Assembly: GCA_947630925.1 (NCBI GenBank)
Contig: CANRJM010000002.1
Coordinates: forward strand, 62,001 to 126,000
Length of the DNA stretch: 64,000 nucleotides
Source: an uncultured Lachnospiraceae bacterium
GTDB taxonomy: Bacteria; Bacillota; Clostridia; Lachnospirales; Lachnospiraceae
Reading direction: 5' to 3'
Notes under the pieces: model-generated
What the model was told of the DNA's origin: nothing
What the model saw: the letters and a program-made list of their open reading frames with translations, nothing else
Databases searched by the model: none
In this document: positions 38,201-48,634 of the stretch, piece after piece
Position numbering within the stretch: position 1 is the first letter of the stretch
Layout: each line of letters begins with the position of its first letter
Translations under genes and position numbers: made by a program

Positions 38201-39373
38201 ATGAAACGACATGACAAATTAGCTGGAACAATTCCCGTAGGCCCCCTCGGCATCCTTGCATTAGAAAGCAGCCGTGACATCGGAAGAAAGGTCAATGATT
38301 ATATTGTTGACTGGAGGAAAGAACGCGCCCAAAAACATACAGCGGCATCTTCCCTGGCGGGATACAACAAAGATTCATTTATGATTGATTGCGCATGTCC
38401 TCGTTTCGGCTCCGGCGAAGCAAAAGGTCTGATTCGGGAATCCGTACGGGGCGATGATCTATATTTATTAGTAGATGTTTGTAACTATAGTCTTTCTTAT
38501 TCTGTATGCGGCCACACAAATCATATGTCGCCCGACGATCATTATCAGGACTTAAAGCGGATTATTGCCGCTGTCGGTGGAAAAGCACGCCGCATTACTG
38601 TTATCATGCCTTTTTTGTATGAAAGCCGCCAGCACAGAAGAAGCGCCCGCGAATCTCTTGACTGTGCGCTTGCTCTACAGGAGCTGACACAAATGGGTGT
38701 GGAAAGTATAATTACCTTTGATGCGCATGATCCGCGTGTACAGAATGCCATACCATTGAAAAGCTTTGAAACTGTTCAGCCTACATACCAATTTATCAAA
38801 GCTCTTTTAAAAAACGTCGAAAATCTGCAGGTCAATGCCGAGCATTTAATGGTAATCAGTCCGGACGAAGGCGCAATGGGACGCGCCGTATATTATGCAA
38901 GCGTCCTTGGCATTGATGTAGGTATGTTTTACAAACGCCGCGACTACAGTAAGATTGTTGACGGCCGCAATCCAATTATTGCGCATGAATTTTTAGGTTC
39001 TGACCTGAAAGGAAAGGACGTCATTATTATTGATGATATGATTTCTTCCGGAGAAAGCATGATTGATGTAGCCACAGAGTTAAAAAGGAGAAAAGCCGGG
39101 CGCATTTTTGTCGCCGCTACTTTTGGCCTCTTTACAAATGGCATGGCTAAATTTGATGAAGCACGGGAAAAAGGATTGATTGATAAGGTATTGACTACAA
39201 ATTTAGTTTATCAGCCGGACGAGGTTCTTTCGAGAGATTATTATATCAACGTAGATATGAGCAAATATATCGCCCTGATGATTGATACGCTGAACCACGA
39301 CCAGTCTATCAGCGAATTGTTAAATCCTTCCGAGCGCATCCAGAATATCCTGAAAAAATATGGACAACGTTAA
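38201..39373 (+). CDS. prs: Ribose-phosphate pyrophosphokinase
   Basis: RITVIMPFLYESRQHRR; ITFDAHDPRVQNAIP; VIIIDDMISSGESMIDVA PRPP loop. Confidence 0.85.
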   Translation: MKRHDKLAGTIPVGPLGILALESSRDIGRKVNDYIVDWRKERAQKHTAASSLAGYNKDSFMIDCACPRFGSGEAKGLIRESVRGDDLYLLVDVCNYSLSYSVCGHTNHMSPDDHYQDLKRIIAAVGGKARRITVIMPFLYESRQHRRSARESLDCALALQELTQMGVESIITFDAHDPRVQNAIPLKSFETVQPTYQFIKALLKNVENLQVNAEHLMVISPDEGAMGRAVYYASVLGIDVGMFYKRRDYSKIVDGRNPIIAHEFLGSDLKGKDVIIIDDMISSGESMIDVATELKRRKAGRIFVAATFGLFTNGMAKFDEAREKGLIDKVLTTNLVYQPDEVLSRDYYINVDMSKYIALMIDTLNHDQSISELLNPSERIQNILKKYGQR

Positions 39374-39489
39374 AAGCGAACAAAAATCCTGTCATTTTTA
39401 AAATTTATATTTCATTAAGATTTAGCGATTTATTTTATATTTATTTTATATTTCGTACAAATAACTTTCACATTTTGTGGATATACTAT

Positions 39490-39646
39490 AGATATCAGGC
39501 AAGGACAAGTAATCAATTTTAAATTTGATAACAGCATGCCTGATATCCCAAATGCTTACTGACTTATGTTTGAAATAGATTCTTTTTCATTTTTTTCATT
39601 TTAGCCATCGGTAGCTCCCTCTACCGATGGCTACTCCTTTTTTCGC
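39490..39646 (+). ncRNA. Candidate small RNA
   Basis: TATACT -10-like box immediately before GATATCAGGCA ... TGCCTGATATC 11-bp closing stem; ends at terminator TAGCCATCGGTAG/CTACCGATGGCTA with downstream T-run. Confidence 0.4.
39602..39646 (+). terminator. Rho-independent terminator
   Basis: TAGCCATCGGTAG-ctccct-CTACCGATGGCTA then CTCCTTTTTT. Confidence 0.85.
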
Positions 39647-39845
39647 ACCCCCTTTTCTAATGATTTTCCCTCTCCTCTTTATTTCCGTCAGGTTCTGCAT
39701 TGCGGTATTTCGCTCCGTTTTCCCCTCATACGGCTGTCTTTCCCGCAAAATCTCCTACAGTATCGCATTTTTCGTATTTTCTACTGTTCCGATTGCATAA
39801 TGCAATATACTGTTTTGAATCGTTTCGCCATCGCCTGCTGAAATA

Positions 39846-41045
39846 TCAATATACCTTATCAGCCTCTTTAACTACATCATAAAGCCACTTTTTTTCAGCG
39901 GGGAGCATATGCAGGAGATGAATTTCTCCTGACACATCTGGATCCATAAACACCCATATCCCGTCTCCTTTCAATAAAATGCCCATCCGAAAACTTTCCT
40001 GAAATTTATTTTCAAAAGTCAACCAATAACAGTTGTCCGGATCTTCTTTTGTAACCTCTTCCCATGTCTTCTGCATATCAGCTTGTAAATCCTGTGTTGC
40101 CTCCTCTTGTTCCTCATTCTCAGAGACAGACTCCGATACTTCCTGTTCCTCTTCTTCTATGGCGCTCTCCGGTATCATCGCCATGATCTGATTTTCATTC
40201 TTGAGACAGGATAAAAATCCTTTCTTCTCCTCATCCTTCGTATAAACCGACAGCAATCTCTCCGGATTCTCTTTGCTTCTTGCCTGATATCGTTCTAACG
40301 TGATGGAACGGATATCCGCTGCCGACTGCACGCCATAAATTTTTTCAAATATTTCCTTACTGTCCGGCAAATTTTCCGTAGAACAGGTCTTGCTAAGCCC
40401 CTTGTACTTTGCCAGCCCCCAACACTGTTGTGACTCATCATATAGAAGCAGATAATTTTTACTGGTTCTGCCCGATAACTCGTACACCTTGTTATCGTCA
40501 AATATTCTATCTGCCTTTTCTGCCTCTTCTGAAACATAACAAATCATTACGAAGTTATCTTGTATGCCATTATCTAATTTTCTTTTATCTTTTATTCCTT
40601 TCTCCGTTTCTGTACAGGGAATATCATACGTTTCCAGTTTTTTTGAAAGATCCTCCGGCAGGCGGATCGTCCGATACTGATAGGCAACTCCCTGCATGTC
40701 TACAGTATCCCAAATATAGCAGGTTTTCATAATAGCATTTCTTTTCTCCGCCTCCTTCCAAAGCCTATTCAGATATTGCGTGGTGCGTATCTCTGTCCGG
40801 CTTTGGGAATATACAAAAAATCCAACCAAAAAACAGCACACAACGATTGTCATGGAAGCGATACAAATAATCTTTGCTTTGCGCCGTGGATTCCGGATAT
40901 GCATCTTCTCTATACAGTAAAAGATCCTGTCTTCGAGCCCTTCTGAATAATCCGAATAAAAGTCATCCGCTTCCTCTGCAGCATTGCTTTCTTCCAATTG
41001 ATATATTTTAAAGGCTTCCTGAATCATTTTTTCTTTTTTCCGCAT
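39846..41045 (-). CDS. Single-TM membrane protein, candidate anti-sigma/regulatory partner of the adjacent ECF sigma factor
   Basis: Cytoplasmic N-terminus, TM IICIASMTIVVCCFLVGFFVY, large extracytoplasmic region; directly downstream of the sigma gene. Confidence 0.55.
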   Translation of the reverse strand: MRKKEKMIQEAFKIYQLEESNAAEEADDFYSDYSEGLEDRIFYCIEKMHIRNPRRKAKIICIASMTIVVCCFLVGFFVYSQSRTEIRTTQYLNRLWKEAEKRNAIMKTCYIWDTVDMQGVAYQYRTIRLPEDLSKKLETYDIPCTETEKGIKDKRKLDNGIQDNFVMICYVSEEAEKADRIFDDNKVYELSGRTSKNYLLLYDESQQCWGLAKYKGLSKTCSTENLPDSKEIFEKIYGVQSAADIRSITLERYQARSKENPERLLSVYTKDEEKKGFLSCLKNENQIMAMIPESAIEEEEQEVSESVSENEEQEEATQDLQADMQKTWEEVTKEDPDNCYWLTFENKFQESFRMGILLKGDGIWVFMDPDVSGEIHLLHMLPAEKKWLYDVVKEADKVY

Positions 41046-41165
41046 CTTACCCTCCTATCCTGCCGCAGCTCTGTTCATTTTGAGCCGGCATAATCATGTT
41101 TGTTCTAATCCACTGATGATTCTGTGTTGTTAATGCAATAACAGCAACAACAGCCATTCTCCCAT

Positions 41166-41612
41166 TCAAAGTAATTTCAACAATTTCTTCCGTCCCCGGT
41201 TAATCTGAGAACGTACCGTATTGTATGGACGATTTAATACATCTGCAATTTCCCTTGGCGACATTTCATTCAGGTAAAAAAGCGACAACACTTCCCGATA
41301 TTCTGTTTCCATCTGTTCAATGGCTTTGATTACCCTCCGCACTTCTTCGGAATCGCAGACGACTTTTTCCAGATTAAATGTATCTGCCGGTTCAATCAAC
41401 AAATCATCATAGGATATATTCTTTCGTTCCTTTTTCCGGTAAATGTCAATTGCCGCATTTCGCACTACGGTGCGCACATAGGAAACCGTTCGAATATCTT
41501 CTGGCTGCTCTATTGCATCCATATGCCTTGCCATCGCAATCAGACTGTTTTGAATGGCGTCCTCCGCATCCTGTGTCTGATGCAGGATACCCATCGCAAT
41601 CTTCATCATCAT
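41166..41612 (-). CDS. ECF-type RNA polymerase sigma factor (N-terminus probably extends upstream to about 41693)
   Basis: QDAEDAIQNSLIAMARHMD (sigma2); YREVLSLFYLNEMSPREIADVLNRPYNTVRSQINRGRKKLLKLL (sigma4). Confidence 0.85.
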   Translation of the reverse strand: MMMKIAMGILHQTQDAEDAIQNSLIAMARHMDAIEQPEDIRTVSYVRTVVRNAAIDIYRKKERKNISYDDLLIEPADTFNLEKVVCDSEEVRRVIKAIEQMETEYREVLSLFYLNEMSPREIADVLNRPYNTVRSQINRGRKKLLKLL

Positions 41613-41803
41613 TGTGCCATGTATGCAGTAAATGTCCTCTAATTTCTGTCTTGCCTGTTCTTCCCAAGATGCTTTGTTTTTCCCTTTTGCTATTTTTTAC
41701 ACCCCCTCTTTTCGTACCGTTATCTTCCGCAAGAATAATATGATTTTTTATCCTCCGAATAGATATAACGAAGCAGAGATAAAAAATGATGCATACTAAT
41801 CCT

Positions 41804-41920
41804 CATTCCGGAGCGTTTACGCGACGGGGCGATGAGAAAAAACGGTTTACACAGTTCGCGTATGCAGTTTCTCATCTGCCACCAGAGCTATTTGAGACGC
41901 TCCGGCACAAATGCCGTGTG
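41804..41920. repeat. Dispersed intergenic structured repeat, copy 2
   Basis: CATTCCGGAGCGTTTACGCGACGGGGCGATGAGAAA...TTTCTCATCTGCCACCAGAGCTATTTGAGACGCTCCGGCACAAAT. Confidence 0.85.
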
Positions 41921-42080
41921 AAAAAGTATCGGTTTTCCTTATTTGACACCTGAATCCTATCGGGTAAAAAAAAGGGATGCAAATGCATCCCCCACAACGA
42001 AATTCCCTGCAATGTTGATTCGTACATAACTATGATATGCGCAATTTCGCTATGATTCTTTTCTTTTGATATAGGAATAC

Positions 42081-45000
42081 TTACAGCTTCTCGACGCCAA
42101 GCGTTACCTTCTCGCCGTTAATATTCCATTCTTTGGTAAAACCTGAAGCAGTTTCGTAAGAAACCTCATCTGCCATTACCTCCGATTGAATCTCTGTCTC
42201 ATTTTTTCGGACAATCTCTTTTACTTTGTCATTGTCCTGCATACTTACCCGAATGTGATCCATAACCTCAAATCCGGCGTCTTTTCGCATGGTCTGCACC
42301 TTACTAATTACTTCGCGCACAAAACCTTCCTCCAGAAGCTCCGGCGTTAAATTCGTATCTAAAACTACGGTAATGCCATGGTCGCTGTCCGAGATATATC
42401 CATCTACCTGTGCAGCCTCGATCAAAAGATCATCCTTCTCAATTTTTTCTTCTGTTCCATCTACGGTAATGGTAAGCGCGCCTTTCTCATTCAATTCCGC
42501 CATTGCCTTCTGTCCGTCTAAGCCGGCGAGGATTTCCCGGACGGCATTGATATTTTTGCCAAAACGGCGTCCCAGTGTTTTTAACTGCGGTTTCAGATGA
42601 TATGTCGTCAGTGCGCTGACGTCCTCCGTAAATTCTGCTTCCTTGACGTTCAACTCATCCCGTATGATATCCATATAGAAATCGGATAATACCGTCTCTG
42701 CCTTGACAAACATTTTTCCAATCGGCTGACGGTTTTTAATATTCGCGGTATTACGGCAGGCGCGGCCAAGCACAACCGTTTCCAGCACAATCTTCATATC
42801 CGCCTCCAGCTCATTGTTGATCCATGCTTCCTGAACCTCAGGAAAATCACACAAATGGACGCTTTCCGGCGCTGACGGATCAACTGAGCAGACCAGATTG
42901 CGGTAAATATCCTCTGTCATAAATGGAATCATTGGCGCCGCTGCTTTGGCAACCGTGACCAAAGCAGTATAAAGCGTCATATACGCATTGATCTTATCCT
43001 GCTCCATTCCTTTCGCCCAAAAACGGTCGCGGCAGCGTCTGACATACCAGTTGCTCATTTCGTCCACAAACTCCTGAAGCGCTCTTGCCGTTTCCGGAAT
43101 ACGGTAATTGGATAGATTATCATCTACTGTTTTCACAGTACTGTTCAGGCGGGAGAGCAGCCATTGATCCATAACGGAAAGTTTATCATATTCCAGTGTA
43201 TATTTTGCCGCATCAAAGTTATCAATATTTGCATACAGCACGAAAAATGCATAGGTATTCCAAAGCGTACCCATAAATTTGCGCTGCCCCTCCTGAACGG
43301 CCTTGCCATGGAAACGGTTTGGAAGCCATGGGGCGCTGTTGACATAAAAATACCAACGGATAGCGTCTGCTCCATACTGCTCCAGTGCATCAAACGGGTC
43401 CACGGCATTTCCTTTCGATTTACTCATTTTCTGGCCATTCTCGTCCTGCACATGGCCAAGTACAATGACATTTTCATATGGCGCTTTGTTAAATAAGAGG
43501 GTGGATTCTGCCATCAGAGAGTAGAACCAACCACGCGTCTGATCGACGGCTTCTGAAATAAACTGCGCCGGGAACTGTTTTTCAAACAATTCTTTGTTTT
43601 CAAACGGATAATGATGCTGTGCAAACGGCATCGCACCGGAATCAAACCAACAGTCAATTACCTCCGGTACACGGCGCATCGTCTTGCCGCAGCCCGGGCA
43701 GGTAAAGGTAACTTCATCAATATACGGACGGTGCAGTTCTATCCCGGCATCTTCCGGATTGCCGCTGCGTTCGGCAAGCTCCTTGCGGCTTCCAATAGAT
43801 TCCATCTTTCCACAGCCTTCGCATTCCCACACATTTAACGGCGTTCCCCAGTAGCGGTTACGGGAAATTCCCCAGTCCTGAATATTTTCAAGCCAATTTC
43901 CAAAACGCCCCTTACCAATGGAGTCGGGAATCCAGTTGACCGTATTATTGTTGCGGACCAAATCCTCTTTTACCGCTGTCATCTTGATAAACCATGATTC
44001 TCTTGCATAATAAATCAGCGGTGTATCGCATCTCCAGCAGTGCGGATATTCGTGTTCAAATTTTGGTGCGTCAAAAAGTTTGCCTTCTTTCTCCAAATCC
44101 TTCAACACTTCCAGATCTGCCTTCTTTACAAAAAGACCGGCATATGGCGTTTCTGCTGACATTTCTCCTTTTTCCGTCACAAACTGTACAAATGGAAGGT
44201 CGTAGTTTCGACCCACATTTGCATCGTCTTCGCCAAATGCAGGCGCAATGTGAACAATGCCTGTACCGTCTGTCATCGTGACATAGGAATCGCACGTCAC
44301 GAAAAATCCTTTCTTATGCTGCTTTGCCGCGCTTTCCGCTGCACAGGCAAATAACGGTTCATACTCTTTGTATTCCAGTTCCTTACCTGTATACGTTTCC
44401 AATATCTCATACGCTCCGGAAGCATCCTCTGTCAATTTCCCAAGCACCTGATCTAAGAGCGCCTCTGCCATATAATAGATATAGCCGTCTTCTGCCTTTA
44501 CTTTACAATAGCTTTCCTCCGGATTGACACAAAGCGCAACATTGGACGGAAGCGTCCAAGGCGTTGTAGTCCACGCCAGAAACCACGCATCTTCTCCGAC
44601 TACTTTAAAACGGACAATGGCGGAACGCTCTTTCACTGTCTTATATCCCTGCGCTACTTCCTGGGCAGAGAGAGGTGTCCCGCATCTTGGACAGTATGGA
44701 ACAATTTTAAATCCCTTATAGAGAAGGTTTTTATCCCATATTTCCTTCAATGCCCACCATTCAGACTCAATAAAATCATCATCATAGGTTACATATGGAT
44801 GCTCCATATCCGCCCAGAAGCCAACCGTCTCTGAAAAATCTTCCCACATACCTTTATATTTCCAGACCGATTCTTTACACTGCTTTATAAACGGCTCCAT
44901 ACCATATTCTTCAATCTGCTCTTTGCCGTCCAGCCCAAGCAGCTTTTCCACCTCCAGTTCCACCGGAAGGCCATGGGTATCCCACCCCGCTTTTCTTGGA

Positions 45001-45236
45001 ACCATATATCCCTTCATCGTCTTATACCGGGGAATCATATCTTTGATAACACGCGTCAGTACGTGACCGATATGCGGCTTTCCATTTGCCGTCGGCGGCC
45101 CGTCATAAAACGTGTACGTAGGGTTCCCCTCTCGTATTTTCATGGACTTTTCAAAAATCTTCTGATTGCGCCAAAATTTCCCGATATTTTTTTCCCGCTC
45201 GACAAAATTCAGGTTTGTAGACACTTTCTCATACAT
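42081..45236 (-). CDS. ileS: Isoleucyl-tRNA synthetase
   Basis: FYDGPPTANGKPHIGHVL (HIGH); KMSKSKGN (KMSKS); WDTHGLPVE. Confidence 0.97.
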   Translation of the reverse strand: MYEKVSTNLNFVEREKNIGKFWRNQKIFEKSMKIREGNPTYTFYDGPPTANGKPHIGHVLTRVIKDMIPRYKTMKGYMVPRKAGWDTHGLPVELEVEKLLGLDGKEQIEEYGMEPFIKQCKESVWKYKGMWEDFSETVGFWADMEHPYVTYDDDFIESEWWALKEIWDKNLLYKGFKIVPYCPRCGTPLSAQEVAQGYKTVKERSAIVRFKVVGEDAWFLAWTTTPWTLPSNVALCVNPEESYCKVKAEDGYIYYMAEALLDQVLGKLTEDASGAYEILETYTGKELEYKEYEPLFACAAESAAKQHKKGFFVTCDSYVTMTDGTGIVHIAPAFGEDDANVGRNYDLPFVQFVTEKGEMSAETPYAGLFVKKADLEVLKDLEKEGKLFDAPKFEHEYPHCWRCDTPLIYYARESWFIKMTAVKEDLVRNNNTVNWIPDSIGKGRFGNWLENIQDWGISRNRYWGTPLNVWECEGCGKMESIGSRKELAERSGNPEDAGIELHRPYIDEVTFTCPGCGKTMRRVPEVIDCWFDSGAMPFAQHHYPFENKELFEKQFPAQFISEAVDQTRGWFYSLMAESTLLFNKAPYENVIVLGHVQDENGQKMSKSKGNAVDPFDALEQYGADAIRWYFYVNSAPWLPNRFHGKAVQEGQRKFMGTLWNTYAFFVLYANIDNFDAAKYTLEYDKLSVMDQWLLSRLNSTVKTVDDNLSNYRIPETARALQEFVDEMSNWYVRRCRDRFWAKGMEQDKINAYMTLYTALVTVAKAAAPMIPFMTEDIYRNLVCSVDPSAPESVHLCDFPEVQEAWINNELEADMKIVLETVVLGRACRNTANIKNRQPIGKMFVKAETVLSDFYMDIIRDELNVKEAEFTEDVSALTTYHLKPQLKTLGRRFGKNINAVREILAGLDGQKAMAELNEKGALTITVDGTEEKIEKDDLLIEAAQVDGYISDSDHGITVVLDTNLTPELLEEGFVREVISKVQTMRKDAGFEVMDHIRVSMQDNDKVKEIVRKNETEIQSEVMADEVSYETASGFTKEWNINGEKVTLGVEKL

Positions 45237-45339
45237 GGCATTTTTTCCTTTCTTTTTGTTTCTTTTTCTCTGTGCTGTGCAACAACAGTATGATGCAAGC
45301 AAAAAAACTTTCATCCCAAAATATGGTATTTTTCATTTG

Positions 45340-46722
45340 TCAATAGCTGCCGTTTTCCCCGGCAAGAATACAGCGTGCCACATGCACTCCGCTCGCAGAC
45401 GCATGGGACAGGGAATGGGTTACCCCGCTGCAGTCTCCAATAATATAAAGTCCCTTATGATTGGTCTCCAGATGTTCGTCAATTTCCACTTCCATGTTGT
45501 AGAATTTTACTTCCACACCATACAGCAGCGTATCGTCATTTGCCGTCCCCGGAGCAATCTTGTCTAACGCATAAATCATTTCAATAATACCGTCTAAGAT
45601 CCGTTTCGGCATAACCAGACTTAAATCGCCCGGCGTCGCCTGTAAAGTCGGCACAACGTACCCTTCTTCAATACGCGAAAGATTGCTTCTGCGCCCCCGG
45701 ATCAAATCGCCGAAACGCTGTACAAGCACACCACCGCCTAACATATTAGAAAGGCGGGCAATGCTCTCCCCGTAACCGTTGCTGTCACGAAATGGTTCGG
45801 AAAAATGTTTTGCCACAAGCAGCGCAAAATTGGTATTGCCTGTATGTCTCTTTACATCCTCATAGCTGTGTCCATTTACCGTAACAATACCGTTGGTATT
45901 TTCATTTACCACTACGCCATATGGATTCATACAGAATGTACGTACTAAATCTTCAAACTTGGCTGTACGGTATACAATTTTGCTCTCATACAGTTCATCC
46001 GTCAAATGGGAAAATACCTCCGCAGGAAGTTCCACGCGCACCCCGATATCCACGCGGTTGGACTTTGTTGGAATCTGTAAATCCCTGCACAGCTTTTCCG
46101 CCCATTTGCTGCCGCTTCTTCCCGTTGAAACAATACATTTTTTGCAGGAATACTCTCTTTCCGCTGTTATAATCCGATAAGTCCCATCCTCTATCCTGAC
46201 GGACTCTACCGGAGTATTGAAATAGAAATCTGCTTTTTCCTTTAAAAGATGATAGATATTCTGCAGAACAATATAATTGATATCTGTTCCCAAATGACGG
46301 ACAGAGGCGTCCAAAAGATGCAGGCCGTTCTGAAGGCATAGTTTTTTTATCTCTGAATTTGCCGTAGAATACAGCTTCGTTCCCTCTCCGCCAAATTTCA
46401 GGTTCAGCGTATCTACATATTGCATCAATTCCATCGCCTTATCTTTTCCAATGTATTCGTAAAGCGTACCGCCGAATTGATTTGTAATGTTATATTTTCC
46501 ATCCGAGAATGCTCCCGCCCCGCCAAAACCGTTCATGATAGAGCAAGTGGGGCATCCAACACAGGACTTGACGTTTTTCCCGTCAATCGGACATTTTCTC
46601 TTTTCCAACACATTTCCCGCCTCAAAAACAGCAACCTTTTGACCGGACGCCGCCCGTGTCAGTTCGTATGCCGCAAAAATCCCGCCGGGTCCTGCGCCTA
46701 CAATAATCACGTCATAGTCCAT
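45340..46722 (-). CDS. FAD-dependent oxidoreductase/dehydrogenase family protein
   Basis: YDVIIVGAGPGGIFAAYEL; STGRSGSKWAEKLC; LYIIGDCSGVTHSLSHASASGVHVA. Confidence 0.85.
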   Translation of the reverse strand: MDYDVIIVGAGPGGIFAAYELTRAASGQKVAVFEAGNVLEKRKCPIDGKNVKSCVGCPTCSIMNGFGGAGAFSDGKYNITNQFGGTLYEYIGKDKAMELMQYVDTLNLKFGGEGTKLYSTANSEIKKLCLQNGLHLLDASVRHLGTDINYIVLQNIYHLLKEKADFYFNTPVESVRIEDGTYRIITAEREYSCKKCIVSTGRSGSKWAEKLCRDLQIPTKSNRVDIGVRVELPAEVFSHLTDELYESKIVYRTAKFEDLVRTFCMNPYGVVVNENTNGIVTVNGHSYEDVKRHTGNTNFALLVAKHFSEPFRDSNGYGESIARLSNMLGGGVLVQRFGDLIRGRRSNLSRIEEGYVVPTLQATPGDLSLVMPKRILDGIIEMIYALDKIAPGTANDDTLLYGVEVKFYNMEVEIDEHLETNHKGLYIIGDCSGVTHSLSHASASGVHVARCILAGENGSY

Positions 46723-46754
46723 ATCCTGTCTACCTCCGTTCTTCTGTGCGTCCT

Positions 46755-47234
46755 CTACGAAACAATAACATCCGCATAACTTCCACCTGTAACCTTTAGT
46801 AAATCCTCCGGCGACAGAAAAATCTGCGCGCCAATCCTTCCCCCGCTGATAATAATTTCTTTCAAGTCTCTGGCGCTTTCCTGAAGAATTGTCGGATAAT
46901 TTTTCTTCATTCCAATCGGGGTACAGCCGCCCCGGACGTAACCGGTAATCTGATTTAACTCCCTGACGTGTACCATTTCCAAACTTTTTTCGCCGACTGC
47001 CTTTGCCGCTTTTCTCCGGTCAACCTCACGGTCGATTGGTATGGCAAAGACATAATACTGCCCGCTTTTTCCGACCATAACCAGCGTTTTAAATGTCATG
47101 GCATACTCCTGCCCCAGCATATCTGCAATATGAATGCCGTCAATAAACTCACTGCATTCATACAGATTGATCCGATATGGAATTTTATTCCGATCCAATA
47201 TGCGCATCGCATTTGTCTTGATTTCTTTTCCCAT
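46755..47234 (-). CDS. ybaK: YbaK/EbsC-type Cys-tRNA(Pro) deacylase
   Basis: AMRILDRNKIPYRINLYE; VMVGKSGQYYVFAIPIDREVDRRKAAKAVG; VRGGCTPIGMKK. Start set at 47234. Confidence 0.88.
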   Translation of the reverse strand: MGKEIKTNAMRILDRNKIPYRINLYECSEFIDGIHIADMLGQEYAMTFKTLVMVGKSGQYYVFAIPIDREVDRRKAAKAVGEKSLEMVHVRELNQITGYVRGGCTPIGMKKNYPTILQESARDLKEIIISGGRIGAQIFLSPEDLLKVTGGSYADVIVS

Positions 47235-47238
47235 GCCG

Positions 47239-48627
47239 CTAAAATCTAAACTTCCCTTCAAAGTACTGCTCCAACTCCGCAATCGGAATCCGTTCCTGCT
47301 CCATGGAATCGCGGTCGCGAACGGTAACGGCGCCATCCTCCTGCGAATCAAAATCGTATGTAACACAGAATGGCGTTCCAATCTCATCCTGACGGCGGTA
47401 CCGTTTCCCGATATTACCGCGGTCATCAAATTCACAGTTGTATTTTTTACAAAGCGCCGTATAAATCTCCTCTGCCTGCTCTGACAGCTTTTTGGAAAGC
47501 GGAAGCACGGCTATCTTTACCGGTGCAATCGCCGGATGAAAATGCAGCACAGTACGAATGTCGCCTTCGCCGATCTCTTCTTCGTCGTATGCCGCGCACA
47601 AAAATGCAAGCGTGACACGGTCCGCGCCAAGGGACGGCTCAATAACATACGGAATATATTTTTCATTTTTGGTATCATCAAAATAACTCATATCGACCTT
47701 GGATACATTTTGGTGCTGCGTCAAATCGTAATCAGTACGGTCTGCAATGCCCCAAAGCTCGCCCCAGCCAAATGGGAACAGATACTCAATATCCGTAGTT
47801 GCCTTGCTGTAGAAAGAAAGTTCCTCCTTTTCATGGTCACGGACACGCATCTCTTCCTCCTTGATGCCAAGCGTCTTTAACCAATCAATGCAAAACTGCT
47901 TCCAATAAGCAAACCATTCTAAATCTGTATCCGGCTCGCAGAAAAACTCCAGCTCCATCTGTTCAAATTCACGGATACGGAAAATAAAGTTGCCCGGCGT
48001 AATTTCATTACGGAACGACTTACCAATCTGACCGATTCCAAACGGAATTTTCTTGCGGGAAGTGCGGGCAACATTTTTAAAATTCACAAAAATTCCCTGC
48101 GCCGTCTCCGGACGGAGATAAACGGTACTTTTAGCATCCTCCGTAACGCCCTGGAAGGTTTTAAACATCAGGTTAAACTGACGGATTTCCGTAAAATTGT
48201 GTTTCCCACAACTTGGACACGCAATGCCGTGTTCCGTAATATAACGTTCCATCTCTTCATGAGACCATGCGTCTACACTGCTTTCCGGCGATATCCCGTT
48301 TTCTTCCATATAATCCTCAATGACCTTATCTGCACGGAAACGCTCATGACAATCCTTACAGTCCATCAAAGGATCGGAAAAGCTTCCCAGATGCCCGGAA
48401 GCCACCCATGTTTGAGGATTCATCAAAATAGCGCTGTCAATTCCGACATTATATGGGTTTTCACGGATGAATTTCTGCCACCATGCCGCCTTGATATTGT
48501 TTTTTAACTCCACACCAAGATTTCCATAATCCCACGAATTGGCCAGACCGCCATAAATTTCAGAACCGGGATATACAAACCCCCTTGCTTTTGCAAGAGC
48601 AACAATTTTTTCCATTGTCTTTTCCAT
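47239..48627 (-). CDS. glyQS: Glycyl-tRNA synthetase (single-chain)
   Basis: [30 protein letters not shown]; class II motifs [25 protein letters not shown]. Confidence 0.95.
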   Translation of the reverse strand: MEKTMEKIVALAKARGFVYPGSEIYGGLANSWDYGNLGVELKNNIKAAWWQKFIRENPYNVGIDSAILMNPQTWVASGHLGSFSDPLMDCKDCHERFRADKVIEDYMEENGISPESSVDAWSHEEMERYITEHGIACPSCGKHNFTEIRQFNLMFKTFQGVTEDAKSTVYLRPETAQGIFVNFKNVARTSRKKIPFGIGQIGKSFRNEITPGNFIFRIREFEQMELEFFCEPDTDLEWFAYWKQFCIDWLKTLGIKEEEMRVRDHEKEELSFYSKATTDIEYLFPFGWGELWGIADRTDYDLTQHQNVSKVDMSYFDDTKNEKYIPYVIEPSLGADRVTLAFLCAAYDEEEIGEGDIRTVLHFHPAIAPVKIAVLPLSKKLSEQAEEIYTALCKKYNCEFDDRGNIGKRYRRQDEIGTPFCVTYDFDSQEDGAVTVRDRDSMEQERIPIAELEQYFEGKFRF

Positions 48628-48634
48628 AATACTC

